A DNA stretch of 64,000 nt from Desulfuromonas sp. AOP6 (lineage in GTDB: Bacteria; Desulfobacterota; Desulfuromonadia; Desulfuromonadales; SZUA-540): positions 124,001 through 188,000 of the forward strand of contig NZ_AP022810.1 in assembly GCF_009731355.2 (NCBI RefSeq), in the 5' to 3' direction. This document shows, in pieces, positions 44,654 through 53,650 of this stretch (position 1 is the stretch's first letter; each line of letters opens with the position of its first letter). Below the pieces are notes generated by a model. That model was given only the letters and a program-made list of their open reading frames with translations. It searched no databases and was not told where the DNA came from. Both the position numbers and the translations under genes were made by a program.

Positions 44654-45442
44654 TCAAACCCACTCCACCGTGCCATCGGGATGACGCACGCCTTCCACAC
44701 GATAGCCGTTTTTCTTCTTTTCCTGTTCCAGCCAGTCGAAATACTCACTGTCGCGCTCGTCAAAGGGCCAGTCCCGGTCCATGTAGCGCACCAGCGCGTA
44801 CCAGAAGCGCAGGGCCTCTTCCGGCGTGGGCAGAAAAAAGCCGGCGAAGGATTCGAGATCTCCCGTTTCCGAATCGGGCAGGTCGATGTTGAGCCGTGAA
44901 CTCGAAGCCAGTCCGGAAGTGGTGATCCCGGTGGTGGAGAAATGCAGATCGTAGAAATCGACGACCCGATGCGGCTCATTGCAGCGGTAGAGATAGACCT
45001 TTCCTGTCGAACGTTCGAAGATGTGGCAGGCGTCGCGATCGGCAGTGCGTGCCTTGTGGCGGGCGTAAAAACACAAGAGTGCCAACAGGCCAGAAGCGAC
45101 CCAAAAAGGGGGTTCAATCCTATTGTGGTACAAATGGGCCAACACAATCACAGCGGACGCAAATGCCCCTCCTCCCGCCATAATCATAGTAAAGCCCCAG
45201 ACCCGGGACTTGCTGACAATCGTTTTGCCGTAATAGCGCTCGGGGGTCATGGTCGCTTGGTGATAACCCAACCATCCAATGCTCCCCCCCCCCGGTGCAT
45301 CCTCCGGTACCTCGAAGGGCAGGGGCGGGGAATAGGTGCGCTTCCTGCCGGCTTCGGACTGCTCGAAGAGCTCCAGGGTGCGCCCGTAGCGGGCGGCCAT
45401 CTGAGGGTTCATGCGGCTGCTGTTGTTTTCCGGTTTAATCAT
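44654..45442 (-). CDS. Two-TM protein after the T6SS effector (DUF6708-like, immunity candidate)
   Basis: 262 residues. Two adjacent membrane helices (about 81-104 and 112-127) separate a cytoplasmic N-terminus (VPEDAPGGGSIGWLGYHQATMTPERYY) from a C-terminal domain (KVYLYRCNEPHRVVDFYDLHFSTTGITTSG ... ALRFWYALVRYMDRDWPFDERDSEYFDWL). The layout resembles DUF6708 proteins found beside T6SS effectors, but I recognise it only loosely. The start overlaps the effector stop (ATGA), so production is coupled. I infer immunity to the membrane-acting part of the effector; an accessory or chaperone role is also possible. Confidence 0.6.
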   Translation of the reverse strand: MIKPENNSSRMNPQMAARYGRTLELFEQSEAGRKRTYSPPLPFEVPEDAPGGGSIGWLGYHQATMTPERYYGKTIVSKSRVWGFTMIMAGGGAFASAVIVLAHLYHNRIEPPFWVASGLLALLCFYARHKARTADRDACHIFERSTGKVYLYRCNEPHRVVDFYDLHFSTTGITTSGLASSSRLNIDLPDSETGDLESFAGFFLPTPEEALRFWYALVRYMDRDWPFDERDSEYFDWLEQEKKKNGYRVEGVRHPDGTVEWV

Positions 45443-48400
45443 GACAATACGGCCTCGGGAAAGTGCACCACCACCGGGTCGGGACCGGCGAGGGCGGTGT
45501 GTTCAATTTTAACGGGAAGGACCCGGCTGCCGTCGCCGTAAAGATCGACCAGGGCCTGGGCTTCATAGGTAGCAAAATCTCTGATCGCTTCGAAATTGTA
45601 GGCGAGGGTCAAGGTATAGGATCCGTCCTCATTTGATATCAACTCACCCTCGTCCCGTGGAAGAATCACCTTTTTTTCGGCAGGCTTGCCGAAGCGCAGG
45701 GGTGATAGACCAAAGAGGGTGTAGTCGATTCGGGTTTTACCTTCGAAAATCAGGGGCAGGCGGATTCTAAGTTCGATCATGTGGCCCGTGAAACCCAGGC
45801 GCCGAATACGGGGGTCCAGGCGGGGACTGAAGAGAATATTGAAAAGCGTCGCCTCAGCGATGGCATCATCACGCCAACTTTCAAATTCTCTGGAACCTTT
45901 GTAGCGATTTTCCTTGTCGCGGCCGAAGGGACCGCGGACCAGAAAATGCTCCAGGGGGGTTCTGGAGAAAAAGAACATGAGCGCACCCCCCACCAGCATG
46001 ATGGCGAGACCAGCAGCGGTTCCCGCTCCGACACGACTTGCCTGGAGGCTGCGGCCCAGGGGAACCTTCGTCTTGCCGAATCGGGCGGCTCGAGTCGCTT
46101 GCGTCCCCCTGAAGCCGCTGGCACCGAGGGTGTTCATCTCGACCACCCCACCCAGTGTCGTAGCGGCAGCCAGAATGGTGGAGCCTAGGGCTGAAACACC
46201 AGCGGCGACTGCACCACTGGTATTCCCCACCTTGTACTCGGCCCAGGCATCGTTCCAGGCCTGGGCTACGACGATGACATTGGCGACGAAACCGAACACG
46301 TGAGCGCCCCCTGCGACGGCGATTCTCTTCTTAGTGAGGAGTTGTTGCTGCCACCGCGGCAACTCTTTGTTGTCCCACCCGGCGCCGATCTGCTTGACCT
46401 CCTTGAGGTAGGTGTATCCGAGGCTAATGAGGGAGAAGATTGCCGCATACGCCCGGGTCTCTTGCGTTCCAATCTGTCCCTCTTTCATCCCCTTCACCGC
46501 CTTTCCTAGATTCATCACCTCCAGCACGGCGAAGAGGCGCACGGCATTGAGTTTGATCAGCGGGTGATTGTTTTGCAGCCACTTCACGGAACGACCGAGG
46601 GTCAGAGCCATCTGGCTGGACACGCCGTTTTTGATTACCACCCATTGGGGTACCTCAAAGCACCCCCGCACCAGAGTCGTAAAACTGTTGTTCAGATATC
46701 GCACCTTGGCGGTGGCGGCGGCGCTTCCCGCCAGCACCTGCGCCAGATCGAAGTTGCTGTGGACAAGGGTGTATTCGCCATCGGAGATCTGTTCGACAAC
46801 CTTGGTAAGGAGCGCGAAAACCTGCTTTTCCAATTCAGGATCTAATTGGGCCGCAGCCGCCATGTTTTCAAAGAACTCGGCAGCCTTATCGACATTCTTG
46901 CCGAGGGCTTCGATTTTCCTGGGACAAGGGCTGAGGGCACTGACCAGGAAATGATCCGGCTGCCTGAGGCTTGTACTGAGATACTGCCTTCCCTCGCCAT
47001 AAATCAGGTGACCGACCAGTTCACTGGAGAGCAGATGCCCCTGAAGCAGGAGTTCGACATGGGGGTGTTCATCGTAGTCCTTCATGACGGTATGAATGTC
47101 GGGACATCCTTCAACGGGTGCACTGGTAATGAATTGACCCAAAACCACGGCGGCGTCTTCCAGCGCGCGAATGTGCTCGATCTGCCGGTCCCACTGGACG
47201 ATCTCCCTCAGTTCGTCCATATCGACAAGATCGGCTGCCTCTTGGGAATCAAGGCCCATCTGAAAGACAATCTCCGCCATGGCGTTCTTGGTTCCGGCCT
47301 CTTCGGCGGCTTGGTCTCTCCCCTCCAGGTAGTTCTGCTTGCAGACGAAAACCTCCGTCGCCAAATCTTTGGCGATGCCGATGGGATCGTGCAGATAGAC
47401 CACAGGAATTTTGCTTTCCCGATGAATGGCCAGATCATAGCGCAGGGGAGGCTCGAACTGATCCGCCGGGCCGATCACTCCTTCCTCCTGGTTGAAATCG
47501 GGATAGCTGGAGAGATCGATCTTCTGCATACGCCGGCTGCGCAGCTTGGCGGCCTCTTCGAAATCATTCCCGGCCATGCCGCCCATGGCGTCAATACGGG
47601 CCCAGCTCCATTGCACCTCGGAGTAGGCCATCTCCAGCGCGACCGCTTTTCCCTGAATGGTGCAGGGTACCACCACGCGGCTGTCGCTGGTTTGCACCGT
47701 GGCGGGCCGCACATCCTGCCCCTTTTCGTAGGTCAGATTGACGTCGCGGAAAAAGCCTTCCCGCTCGACTTTGAGCTCTCGCCAGAGTCGGCCATTCACA
47801 AAGATATAGAGCCAACCCATATCCTGGCTGCAACGCGGGTATTGGGCTTTGGTGCGGTCGGCGTTAGCCGTCGTGGAACAGCGGGGCAGCAGGGGAACCA
47901 GGATCGTTTGCCACCTTGGTGAGGTCTCCTCTCTGGAACAGGTGGAGAAGCCCTGTACCAGGGGGATCTGATAGGCACCGTGCTTTTCATCCGGCTGGTA
48001 AAGAAAAAGGTCATAGTCACCTTCGGCGAGGTTTTCAAAAATCAGTTCGCGGCGGTGATCATCGGTGCGGGCTGTGGAGCCCAGGGGGACTTCATGGGTG
48101 CTGTCGCCGTTTCTGGCAATCAGGGTGCCCTTCATGTTCAGGCTTTGGGTGCCAGCGATCTCCAGGGCGAGCTTAAAGGGTGTACCCGGTTTGTCCAGAG
48201 CGTCGACCAAGGCGAGGGCCTTGGCGGGAGCGGGCGAGGCTCCCGGTTGCACCAGGGGCATGGGGGCGGTGTTGCGGTTGTTGGAGACCATAAGATCGCC
48301 ATTGCGCACGGCCGCTATCCCTTCAATGTACACATTGGGGGAGGCGGTTATAAAATCGGCCTTGCCCATGATGGTGCCGGAGTGAAGTCCCTGGCGATTG

Positions 48401-49401
48401 CCGGCTTCATCGCCGATGCTTTTGGCGAAGCTGGAGTTTTTGGTGCAGACGGGATGGCCGTTGATAAAAACAGTGGCAGCCGTATTGGCAGCATCACTTG
48501 ATTTGGCGATATTGGTGTAGGGGATATTGACGACAGCGGGACCGATCTGCGTGCGACAGACATCTACCGTGGTCAGGGTGCCGCCGCTGCCGGCATGCAC
48601 GGCACTGCGGCCGTTGATAAGGACGTTGCCGGAGTGTGAAACAGAATTTTTATGCGTGACCTTGGCAGTTTGTATCTTGGTCTGATTTTCGGACATTGGT
48701 GAAGTCTTTAGTCTGGATAAATCCTGATCTATTTTTTGAAGCTGAGCCGATGTTATTTTCGCCAATGATTTTTCATTCCCCGCAACTTGCAAAGGTTCAA
48801 GGTCCGAAATTGACGGTTCATACTCCTGTGTCCCCTGTAATTTTTGTAAATAACGCCTGTACCGTGGGATGAGAGGTATAACTGCTCGGTCAGCTATTTG
48901 CAAACCACCATATTCTTCTTCCGGCCCATCGTGATGAAATTTATAAACCCATCTGTGAAGTTCAGAATCGGAAATGCCCCTACTCCGTGCCAGTGTGATG
49001 TTTTCTGAAGTGAAATCAACCAGCGCTCTCGCTTGAGCATCCATGTTCCACCGATTGTCATCCGAAAGACCGTAGGCGGAACCGGTTCGATTGATGAACT
49101 GTCCTAAACCACTTGCGCTGGTAGGTCCTGCCGCCGCATCCGGGTTAAACCCAGATTCGTGTCGTGCGATGGCAAGGGTCATCGCAATTAGGTCATCAGA
49201 CATCCCTTTTGCGCGGCCAGCCGCTACAATGGCGTCAATAGCTTGTTGTTGTACATCAAGAGAGGCATCCCCGTGTCGGCGACTGAAACCTGAAGGGCGG
49301 CCTGGAGTGGAATCGATAGGAGAATGGTAGTGTGACCATTCAGCTACTTGACTTGAGGTGTAGGCTGCACCCCGCGACGAAAATATGTCATCAGTGTTCA
49401 T
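45439..49401 (-). CDS. Multidomain T6SS effector: lytic transglycosylase, DUF4150 PAAR-like, VasX-like
   Basis: 1320 residues. Residues about 50-185 form a lysozyme-like transglycosylase head (AIARHESGFNPDAAAGPTSASGLGQF, catalytic Glu82). Residues about 250-385 are a DUF4150 PAAR-like spike domain (NVLINGRSAVHAGSGG ... NPVYIEG-type repeats), which caps VgrG. From about 440 on it resembles VasX-type toxins (MGWLYIFVNGRLWRELKVEREGFF, VVYLHDPIGIAKDL), with membrane segments at about 1028-1047, 1063-1090 and 1127-1146 and a soluble tail. The first 235 codons are visibly AT-richer than the rest, and Met236 begins MSENQTKIQT, a plausible ancestral start. I infer a peptidoglycan-cutting and membrane-damaging antibacterial effector. 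Confidence 0.8.
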   Translation of the reverse strand: MNTDDIFSSRGAAYTSSQVAEWSHYHSPIDSTPGRPSGFSRRHGDASLDVQQQAIDAIVAAGRAKGMSDDLIAMTLAIARHESGFNPDAAAGPTSASGLGQFINRTGSAYGLSDDNRWNMDAQARALVDFTSENITLARSRGISDSELHRWVYKFHHDGPEEEYGGLQIADRAVIPLIPRYRRYLQKLQGTQEYEPSISDLEPLQVAGNEKSLAKITSAQLQKIDQDLSRLKTSPMSENQTKIQTAKVTHKNSVSHSGNVLINGRSAVHAGSGGTLTTVDVCRTQIGPAVVNIPYTNIAKSSDAANTAATVFINGHPVCTKNSSFAKSIGDEAGNRQGLHSGTIMGKADFITASPNVYIEGIAAVRNGDLMVSNNRNTAPMPLVQPGASPAPAKALALVDALDKPGTPFKLALEIAGTQSLNMKGTLIARNGDSTHEVPLGSTARTDDHRRELIFENLAEGDYDLFLYQPDEKHGAYQIPLVQGFSTCSREETSPRWQTILVPLLPRCSTTANADRTKAQYPRCSQDMGWLYIFVNGRLWRELKVEREGFFRDVNLTYEKGQDVRPATVQTSDSRVVVPCTIQGKAVALEMAYSEVQWSWARIDAMGGMAGNDFEEAAKLRSRRMQKIDLSSYPDFNQEEGVIGPADQFEPPLRYDLAIHRESKIPVVYLHDPIGIAKDLATEVFVCKQNYLEGRDQAAEEAGTKNAMAEIVFQMGLDSQEAADLVDMDELREIVQWDRQIEHIRALEDAAVVLGQFITSAPVEGCPDIHTVMKDYDEHPHVELLLQGHLLSSELVGHLIYGEGRQYLSTSLRQPDHFLVSALSPCPRKIEALGKNVDKAAEFFENMAAAAQLDPELEKQVFALLTKVVEQISDGEYTLVHSNFDLAQVLAGSAAATAKVRYLNNSFTTLVRGCFEVPQWVVIKNGVSSQMALTLGRSVKWLQNNHPLIKLNAVRLFAVLEVMNLGKAVKGMKEGQIGTQETRAYAAIFSLISLGYTYLKEVKQIGAGWDNKELPRWQQQLLTKKRIAVAGGAHVFGFVANVIVVAQAWNDAWAEYKVGNTSGAVAAGVSALGSTILAAATTLGGVVEMNTLGASGFRGTQATRAARFGKTKVPLGRSLQASRVGAGTAAGLAIMLVGGALMFFFSRTPLEHFLVRGPFGRDKENRYKGSREFESWRDDAIAEATLFNILFSPRLDPRIRRLGFTGHMIELRIRLPLIFEGKTRIDYTLFGLSPLRFGKPAEKKVILPRDEGELISNEDGSYTLTLAYNFEAIRDFATYEAQALVDLYGDGSRVLPVKIEHTALAGPDPVVVHFPEAVLS

Positions 49402-49469
49402 TGAACGGCTCCAGGTGAGTCAATGGATTCCTGAGGAAAATAAGAAAAGAAAAAGTCTAATAATCTGCG

Positions 49470-50069
49470 CTATTCATTGGCGGTAATTTCATCGACTAGG
49501 CATTCAATCTTTGACTTCCATGACATGGGTTCATCACGACTTATCGGATATATCTTGGCCGCCAGGAGGCAATTTTTCTCATCGGTACGGTACAGTGGAG
49601 AAGCGACTGAAGTGAACCCACGCTTGATAAGTTGTGGTTCATCCAGACGGAATAGCAAAATCTCCCAACAACACCGTGCGCCACCACTAAAAACCGATAA
49701 GGCAAAATACTCAACCCCTTGATGGCTCAGTAAAAACCATGGTTTTTCCTGCTCGGGATCAAGAACATAATTGGAGGATTCCCAGAGGAGTAATTCAAGC
49801 GCCTTATCGTCACTCCACGTGACGCAAAGCCTGCTATTTTCTTCTGAGGTCTCTGAACTCAAGACAATATGTCCCCCACTTAAGGGTGTAGGAATGTGAA
49901 CGGCTTGAAGGCTGTTTACTTCACAAGAAGCTCTCATTTTTTGTGAAAGAGGATTTGTCAGAGAGTTTGCGGTTGAGGCACACCCAGAGAAAACTAATAA
50001 AGCAGAAAGGTACGAGAGAACTCGGGTACAGGCAATGCGGCGATAGGACTGAACCACGGTATGAATCAT
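49470..50069 (-). CDS. Lipoprotein beside the T6SS effector (immunity candidate)
   Basis: 199 residues. The N-terminal hydrophobic stretch ends in a lipobox (FSGC, Cys30), so the mature protein should be anchored in the envelope and face the periplasm. The rest (SGARCCWEILLFRLDEPQLIKRGFTSVASPLY and others) matches no family I recognise. AAGGGAGATC precedes the ATG. It is 68 nt upstream of the effector gene, in the same AT-rich block as the effector's transglycosylase head. A periplasmic lipoprotein next to a wall-degrading toxin suggests immunity; this is inference. Confidence 0.65.
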   Translation of the reverse strand: MIHTVVQSYRRIACTRVLSYLSALLVFSGCASTANSLTNPLSQKMRASCEVNSLQAVHIPTPLSGGHIVLSSETSEENSRLCVTWSDDKALELLLWESSNYVLDPEQEKPWFLLSHQGVEYFALSVFSGGARCCWEILLFRLDEPQLIKRGFTSVASPLYRTDEKNCLLAAKIYPISRDEPMSWKSKIECLVDEITANE

Positions 50070-50141
50070 TATGATCTCCCTTGATGTAATCTGCCAAAAT
50101 GTGTAAATGGATTTCGATCTCTATAGTAGGGATGTAATTCA

Positions 50142-50157
50142 AAAACTTTAAAGTTTT
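50142..50157. promoter_or_regulatory. Perfect 16-bp AT-rich palindrome before the lipoprotein-effector pair
   Basis: AAAACTTTAAAGTTTT is its own reverse complement, in the 159-nt AT-rich gap upstream (on the minus strand) of the lipoprotein gene. A possible operator for the cassette; no convincing -35/-10 pair is seen. Low-complexity composition makes chance plausible. Confidence 0.35.
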
Positions 50158-50228
50158 ATAACGTTGCTGCCTGATTGACCATTGAAATTTCAAATTAAAT
50201 TTTATGGGAAGGGGATCCTTCCCCGGCT

Positions 50229-51377
50229 TCACAGCGGAATAGTCACTGTTTTGGATGATTTTCTGGACATCGCCTCTCCAGGATACGGTGGTTTATGTAG
50301 CCACAGCGCCCCACGGGGCGGGGTGGCGCCTGCTTCGCAGACCAATAGGCTGGTGATCGCTGAATAGGTGAAGTCTAGACGGGCACAGCCCAGGGCCACT
50401 GACAGCGGCAGGGTCGCTGCACCGATGTCGCCGAGAAAATGGCAGGGGTAAAGCTCCTCCATGCCCTGCCGGGCATTTGGCCATAGGTTCTGGCGCACTT
50501 GATGCCATTCGAGAGTTTGGCAGGCGCTGGCATCCAAGGGGAGGATGACGGCGGCCGGTTCGAGTGTGTTTTGGTCATCCTGTGTGCTTTTTCTGATGGC
50601 CTCGGCGAGTCCCGTCATGCTCTTTTCATCTGCCTGACCGGGAAAGGGTTCCACGGTGGCGGCGAGAGTGGTGATGTGGGCAAGGCCTGGTGCAGTTGTG
50701 GTTTTTTGCAGGAACAGAAAGACGGCGGCTTCGCCGGGAAAGATCCCGCTGCTGCCTGCCGTCAGCAGGGTACGACTTTGCATCACCTCCAAGCAGGTGG
50801 CGGTATCGACGAGGGTGTCGGCGCCACCGAAGAGGACGGCATCCCACATCCCTTTTTTGAGTTGCTCACAGGCCTCAAGCAGAGCGGACACGGACCCATC
50901 CGCCGGGGTCAGGAGGCGGATTTCAACCTGTTCGGCTTCTGGCAAGGTGCTCCGCAGGAAGGCCTGTATTTGCTGGTGATCGACCTGACTGCCTCTTATG
51001 GTGTCGATGGGAGGCAAAAGCAGTATAACCAGCAGGGAGCGGCCGACAGGCAGGGAAGGCTGTTTTTCCAGAAGATTGTACAGGGCCTCTTCCAGAAGGG
51101 CGAGAAGACGATCCTGGGGTGACGTCAAGTCGTCAAACTCCGGTAGGGCGCCAGTGTGGATGGGCTGGAGCTGGTCGGGATTGTTTTCTGCCGGCAGCAT
51201 CAGGCCGGGATGCGGTCTTGCCGTGGACATATTGGTAGCCACGCCGCCAAAAAGAGCGGCCGTTTCGCTGCCAAAACGGCAGCAAAGACCGATATCCATT
51301 ATTTGGACGACGGTCTGGGGTTTGGCCACCTCAGGTCGTGAAGGATAGCTGGCGAGGGACGTTTTGCTTGGGCACAT
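50229..51377 (-). CDS. Thiolase-like (ketosynthase-fold) T6SS accessory protein
   Basis: 382 residues. MWDAVLFGGADTLVD (residues about 177-191) and SGIFPGEAAVFLFLQK match the ketosynthase fold. The region before GGAD aligns with the TACSSSL-x-A-x6-ACEAL block of ketosynthases, but the catalytic Cys position is Ala (about residue 159, in LTPADGSVSALLEACEQL), so it is probably a pseudoenzyme. The Pseudomonas aeruginosa vgrG1b-tse7 operon carries thiolase-like proteins (PA0097, PA0098), so an effector-loading role is likely. The start overlaps the DUF2169 stop (TGATG). Confidence 0.72.
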   Translation of the reverse strand: MCPSKTSLASYPSRPEVAKPQTVVQIMDIGLCCRFGSETAALFGGVATNMSTARPHPGLMLPAENNPDQLQPIHTGALPEFDDLTSPQDRLLALLEEALYNLLEKQPSLPVGRSLLVILLLPPIDTIRGSQVDHQQIQAFLRSTLPEAEQVEIRLLTPADGSVSALLEACEQLKKGMWDAVLFGGADTLVDTATCLEVMQSRTLLTAGSSGIFPGEAAVFLFLQKTTTAPGLAHITTLAATVEPFPGQADEKSMTGLAEAIRKSTQDDQNTLEPAAVILPLDASACQTLEWHQVRQNLWPNARQGMEELYPCHFLGDIGAATLPLSVALGCARLDFTYSAITSLLVCEAGATPPRGALWLHKPPYPGEAMSRKSSKTVTIPL

Positions 51378-52429
51378 CAGGTTAACGCCTCGGCGACGAC
51401 TGGATTTTTTTCTGACAAAAGATTGCGCAGAATGAGTAAGCCGAATTCTTTTTCGTGCAGATCGAGGACGACCCCGCAACGAAAGATCTGATGAATTTCC
51501 TGACGGTTCGTATCGATGACAAGAGTGTCACATACCGGGTCAAGGCGGCTGAGTTGTTCACCTGCGTGACGAAAAACGGCGGGTTTCAATTCGGGCAGCC
51601 GGATGAGAACCTCGTGGGAAGCTTCCGCGAGCAGCCCGGTAACCTTAAGGACCATCTCCCCTTCAAAAGGGGCATTAAAGCGTTGATCCTGGGGGGCGAC
51701 GTTGTGCATTGTTGCCGGGAGCGGCACCGCCCAGGGGCAAAGGCCCTGGGCGACGGATTCGGCATCGATTTCCCCGACTTCCTGACAGCGGGGATCCCAG
51801 AATGGCGGCAGGGGACCGAACCCCGCGGGCTGCACGCGGCTGGCCGGACTGCTGATAAAGTTGGGTCCAATTTCGATAGCGGGCAGGCCAAGGTTCTTGG
51901 TTCGCAGGCCGCGAAAGCTGTAGCCGACGCCAGCCGGGTTGGCGAGGCAGACTTGTTCAGGATGGGCAGGGTCGCTTCCGCCAAAGGCATTTTCGTAAAT
52001 CAGGGGCACAGGGGCGGTGATGGAGGCAGGTTTCCCCGGCAAAGGAGTCAACATTCTGCGCTGCCAACTGCGGTTTCCGAAGACACGCAGCTCTTTGTGC
52101 CAGTAGCGGTTATTGTTCTGGCACAGGCTCAGAGCTACCTGAATGACCCGGCTGCCGTACGGGTCAGGCTGCGCGCTGCCGAACAGGTAGAGTTCGGCCC
52201 CCTGTTTGAACGGGGCCACTTCACTGCTGGCCACCAGGCTTGAGTACGTCGGTTCGCCCCGGTACTGATCAGCTTCCACGATAGGGCCTTGAGGCAAAGC
52301 GGTCAGGTTACCCTGACCGTCAAATTGATAACTGGCCTTAAAGACCAGCGTCCATTGTCGGTGGCCTTGGCGGCTCCAACCGGGATAAAGACCGGCCGCC
52401 CAATCCGTCTGGTTCTCAAGCTGCATCAA
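51377..52429 (-). CDS. DUF2169-family T6SS effector adaptor
   Basis: 350 residues. WAAGLYPGWSRQGHRQWTLVFKASYQFDGQGNLTALPQGPIVEADQYRGEP and YGSRVIQVALSLCQNNNRYWHKELRVFGNR, with the WxxxL/YENAFGG segment later, are the DUF2169 pattern. Such proteins load DUF4150/PAAR effectors on VgrG (shown for Agrobacterium Atu3641 with the AtuTde2 system). The ATG overlaps the HEAT-protein stop by 4 nt. Confidence 0.85.
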   Translation of the reverse strand: MMQLENQTDWAAGLYPGWSRQGHRQWTLVFKASYQFDGQGNLTALPQGPIVEADQYRGEPTYSSLVASSEVAPFKQGAELYLFGSAQPDPYGSRVIQVALSLCQNNNRYWHKELRVFGNRSWQRRMLTPLPGKPASITAPVPLIYENAFGGSDPAHPEQVCLANPAGVGYSFRGLRTKNLGLPAIEIGPNFISSPASRVQPAGFGPLPPFWDPRCQEVGEIDAESVAQGLCPWAVPLPATMHNVAPQDQRFNAPFEGEMVLKVTGLLAEASHEVLIRLPELKPAVFRHAGEQLSRLDPVCDTLVIDTNRQEIHQIFRCGVVLDLHEKEFGLLILRNLLSEKNPVVAEALT

Positions 52430-53646
52430 CGGGCCTCCTGTCGGACTCTTTGCGGCGCTTCTTGGGCCAGATGATGCTGACGTTTCACCTGCAGGACGTT
52501 GGCACTGATACCGACCGGGGCCCCCTGCAGATAGGCAAGCAGGTCAAGCAGGTGATGACTGAAACGCCCGGCCCAGTTTAGACACTGTTGCCTGACCCAG
52601 GGAATATCCAACTGTCGGCCCATAAGGAGGCGCTGACCGACGGCAAGCCGATCGCGATGCTTGTTCCACCAGACTGTCGGGCCGTTTTGTCGATCCGCGC
52701 CTGTCTGCTCGGTTACCAGCTGCAGATGGGGAGAGACCTGGAGGTCTGTGCCGCTTACCCAGCGCCAGATCTGAGCCGAGAGGGCGGGGTCCTTCAGCTG
52801 CGGGGTCAGGCTCAGTAGGGCATCGATGGCCTCCCGGGTGCCATGAAGAGCCAGCAGTTCAGCCGCGCGTTCGGGGTGTTTGGCGGCATAGTGACGGATG
52901 ACTTCGACGAGCTTCGGCTCGGCCGCCATCGCGCCCAGGCGTAACAACTGATAGAAGGCTTCGGGCTCGCTTTCCGTTTCAATGCAGCGCCACAGGTGTT
53001 TATCCGTTGTCCTATCCCCATGTAGCCTGGCGCCCCAAAGGGCTGCCGCCAAGATGAGGCCCGAGGTTGCCGCAGGGCGACTGTCGCCCTGCCAGCCCTG
53101 AAGGTAGGGGGCAAACAGGTCAAGGCCGCTGCCCGCCTGTCGGCTGGCGTATTGTAAAGCCGCTACCTGCAGGTGAGGATCAAGACCGCGCAGTTCGGCC
53201 GCCGAGGTCAGCGCCGCAGGAACGGCGTAGGATTGTTCCTGCCAGAGCTGAAAAAGCAAAGCGCGAAGATGGGGGGTCTCCCGGTAGAGTTCGAGCAATT
53301 GCTGACCCTCGGCGGGAATGGACACCAGGGCCAGGGCCTGAAAGGCCCCCTGCTGAACCGCGCCACCTTCGGCCAGGCAGGTCACAGCCTGTTCATATCC
53401 TGCCAGCCGGCGCTGCCTGTCCCTGGACAGCAGTTGGCTGGCGAGGCAGACAAAGGTTTCCCCCTCATCGGTCGGATTTGCCGACGTCTGCGGGCGGTGA
53501 GCCAGGACATGCAGATGGATGAAAAGGCGCTGCTCCAGGCCTGCCAGCATGGAGGCATCGACCAGGGGCTGCTGTTGCAGGAAGCACCTTTGAACATAGA
53601 GGGCTTGGGCCGATTCCTCATGGGAAGCCAGAAAATGGATGGTCAT
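52426..53646 (-). CDS. HEAT-like repeat T6SS-associated protein (TIGR02270-type)
   Basis: 406 residues of helical repeats, e.g. LRGLDPHLQVAALQYASRQAGSGL and EPEAFYQLLRLGAMAAEPKLVEVIRHY. No signal or membrane segment. Proteins of this size with HEAT-like repeats occur between DUF3540 and DUF2169 genes in T6SS effector modules and are thought to assist effector loading. I use the ATG at 53646, 4 nt after the DUF3540 stop. Confidence 0.7.
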   Translation of the reverse strand: MTIHFLASHEESAQALYVQRCFLQQQPLVDASMLAGLEQRLFIHLHVLAHRPQTSANPTDEGETFVCLASQLLSRDRQRRLAGYEQAVTCLAEGGAVQQGAFQALALVSIPAEGQQLLELYRETPHLRALLFQLWQEQSYAVPAALTSAAELRGLDPHLQVAALQYASRQAGSGLDLFAPYLQGWQGDSRPAATSGLILAAALWGARLHGDRTTDKHLWRCIETESEPEAFYQLLRLGAMAAEPKLVEVIRHYAAKHPERAAELLALHGTREAIDALLSLTPQLKDPALSAQIWRWVSGTDLQVSPHLQLVTEQTGADRQNGPTVWWNKHRDRLAVGQRLLMGRQLDIPWVRQQCLNWAGRFSHHLLDLLAYLQGAPVGISANVLQVKRQHHLAQEAPQRVRQEAR

Positions 53647-53650
53647 GGGG

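Noticed and set aside
46846..47922. Plus-strand open frame of 358 codons opposite the effector gene
   Set aside because: Antisense shadow of the 1320-residue effector with no recognisable motifs.
49921..50232. Minus-strand open frame of 103 codons overlapping the lipoprotein gene start
   Set aside because: It overlaps the lipoprotein coding start in another frame, lacks a ribosome binding site and has no family-like sequence.
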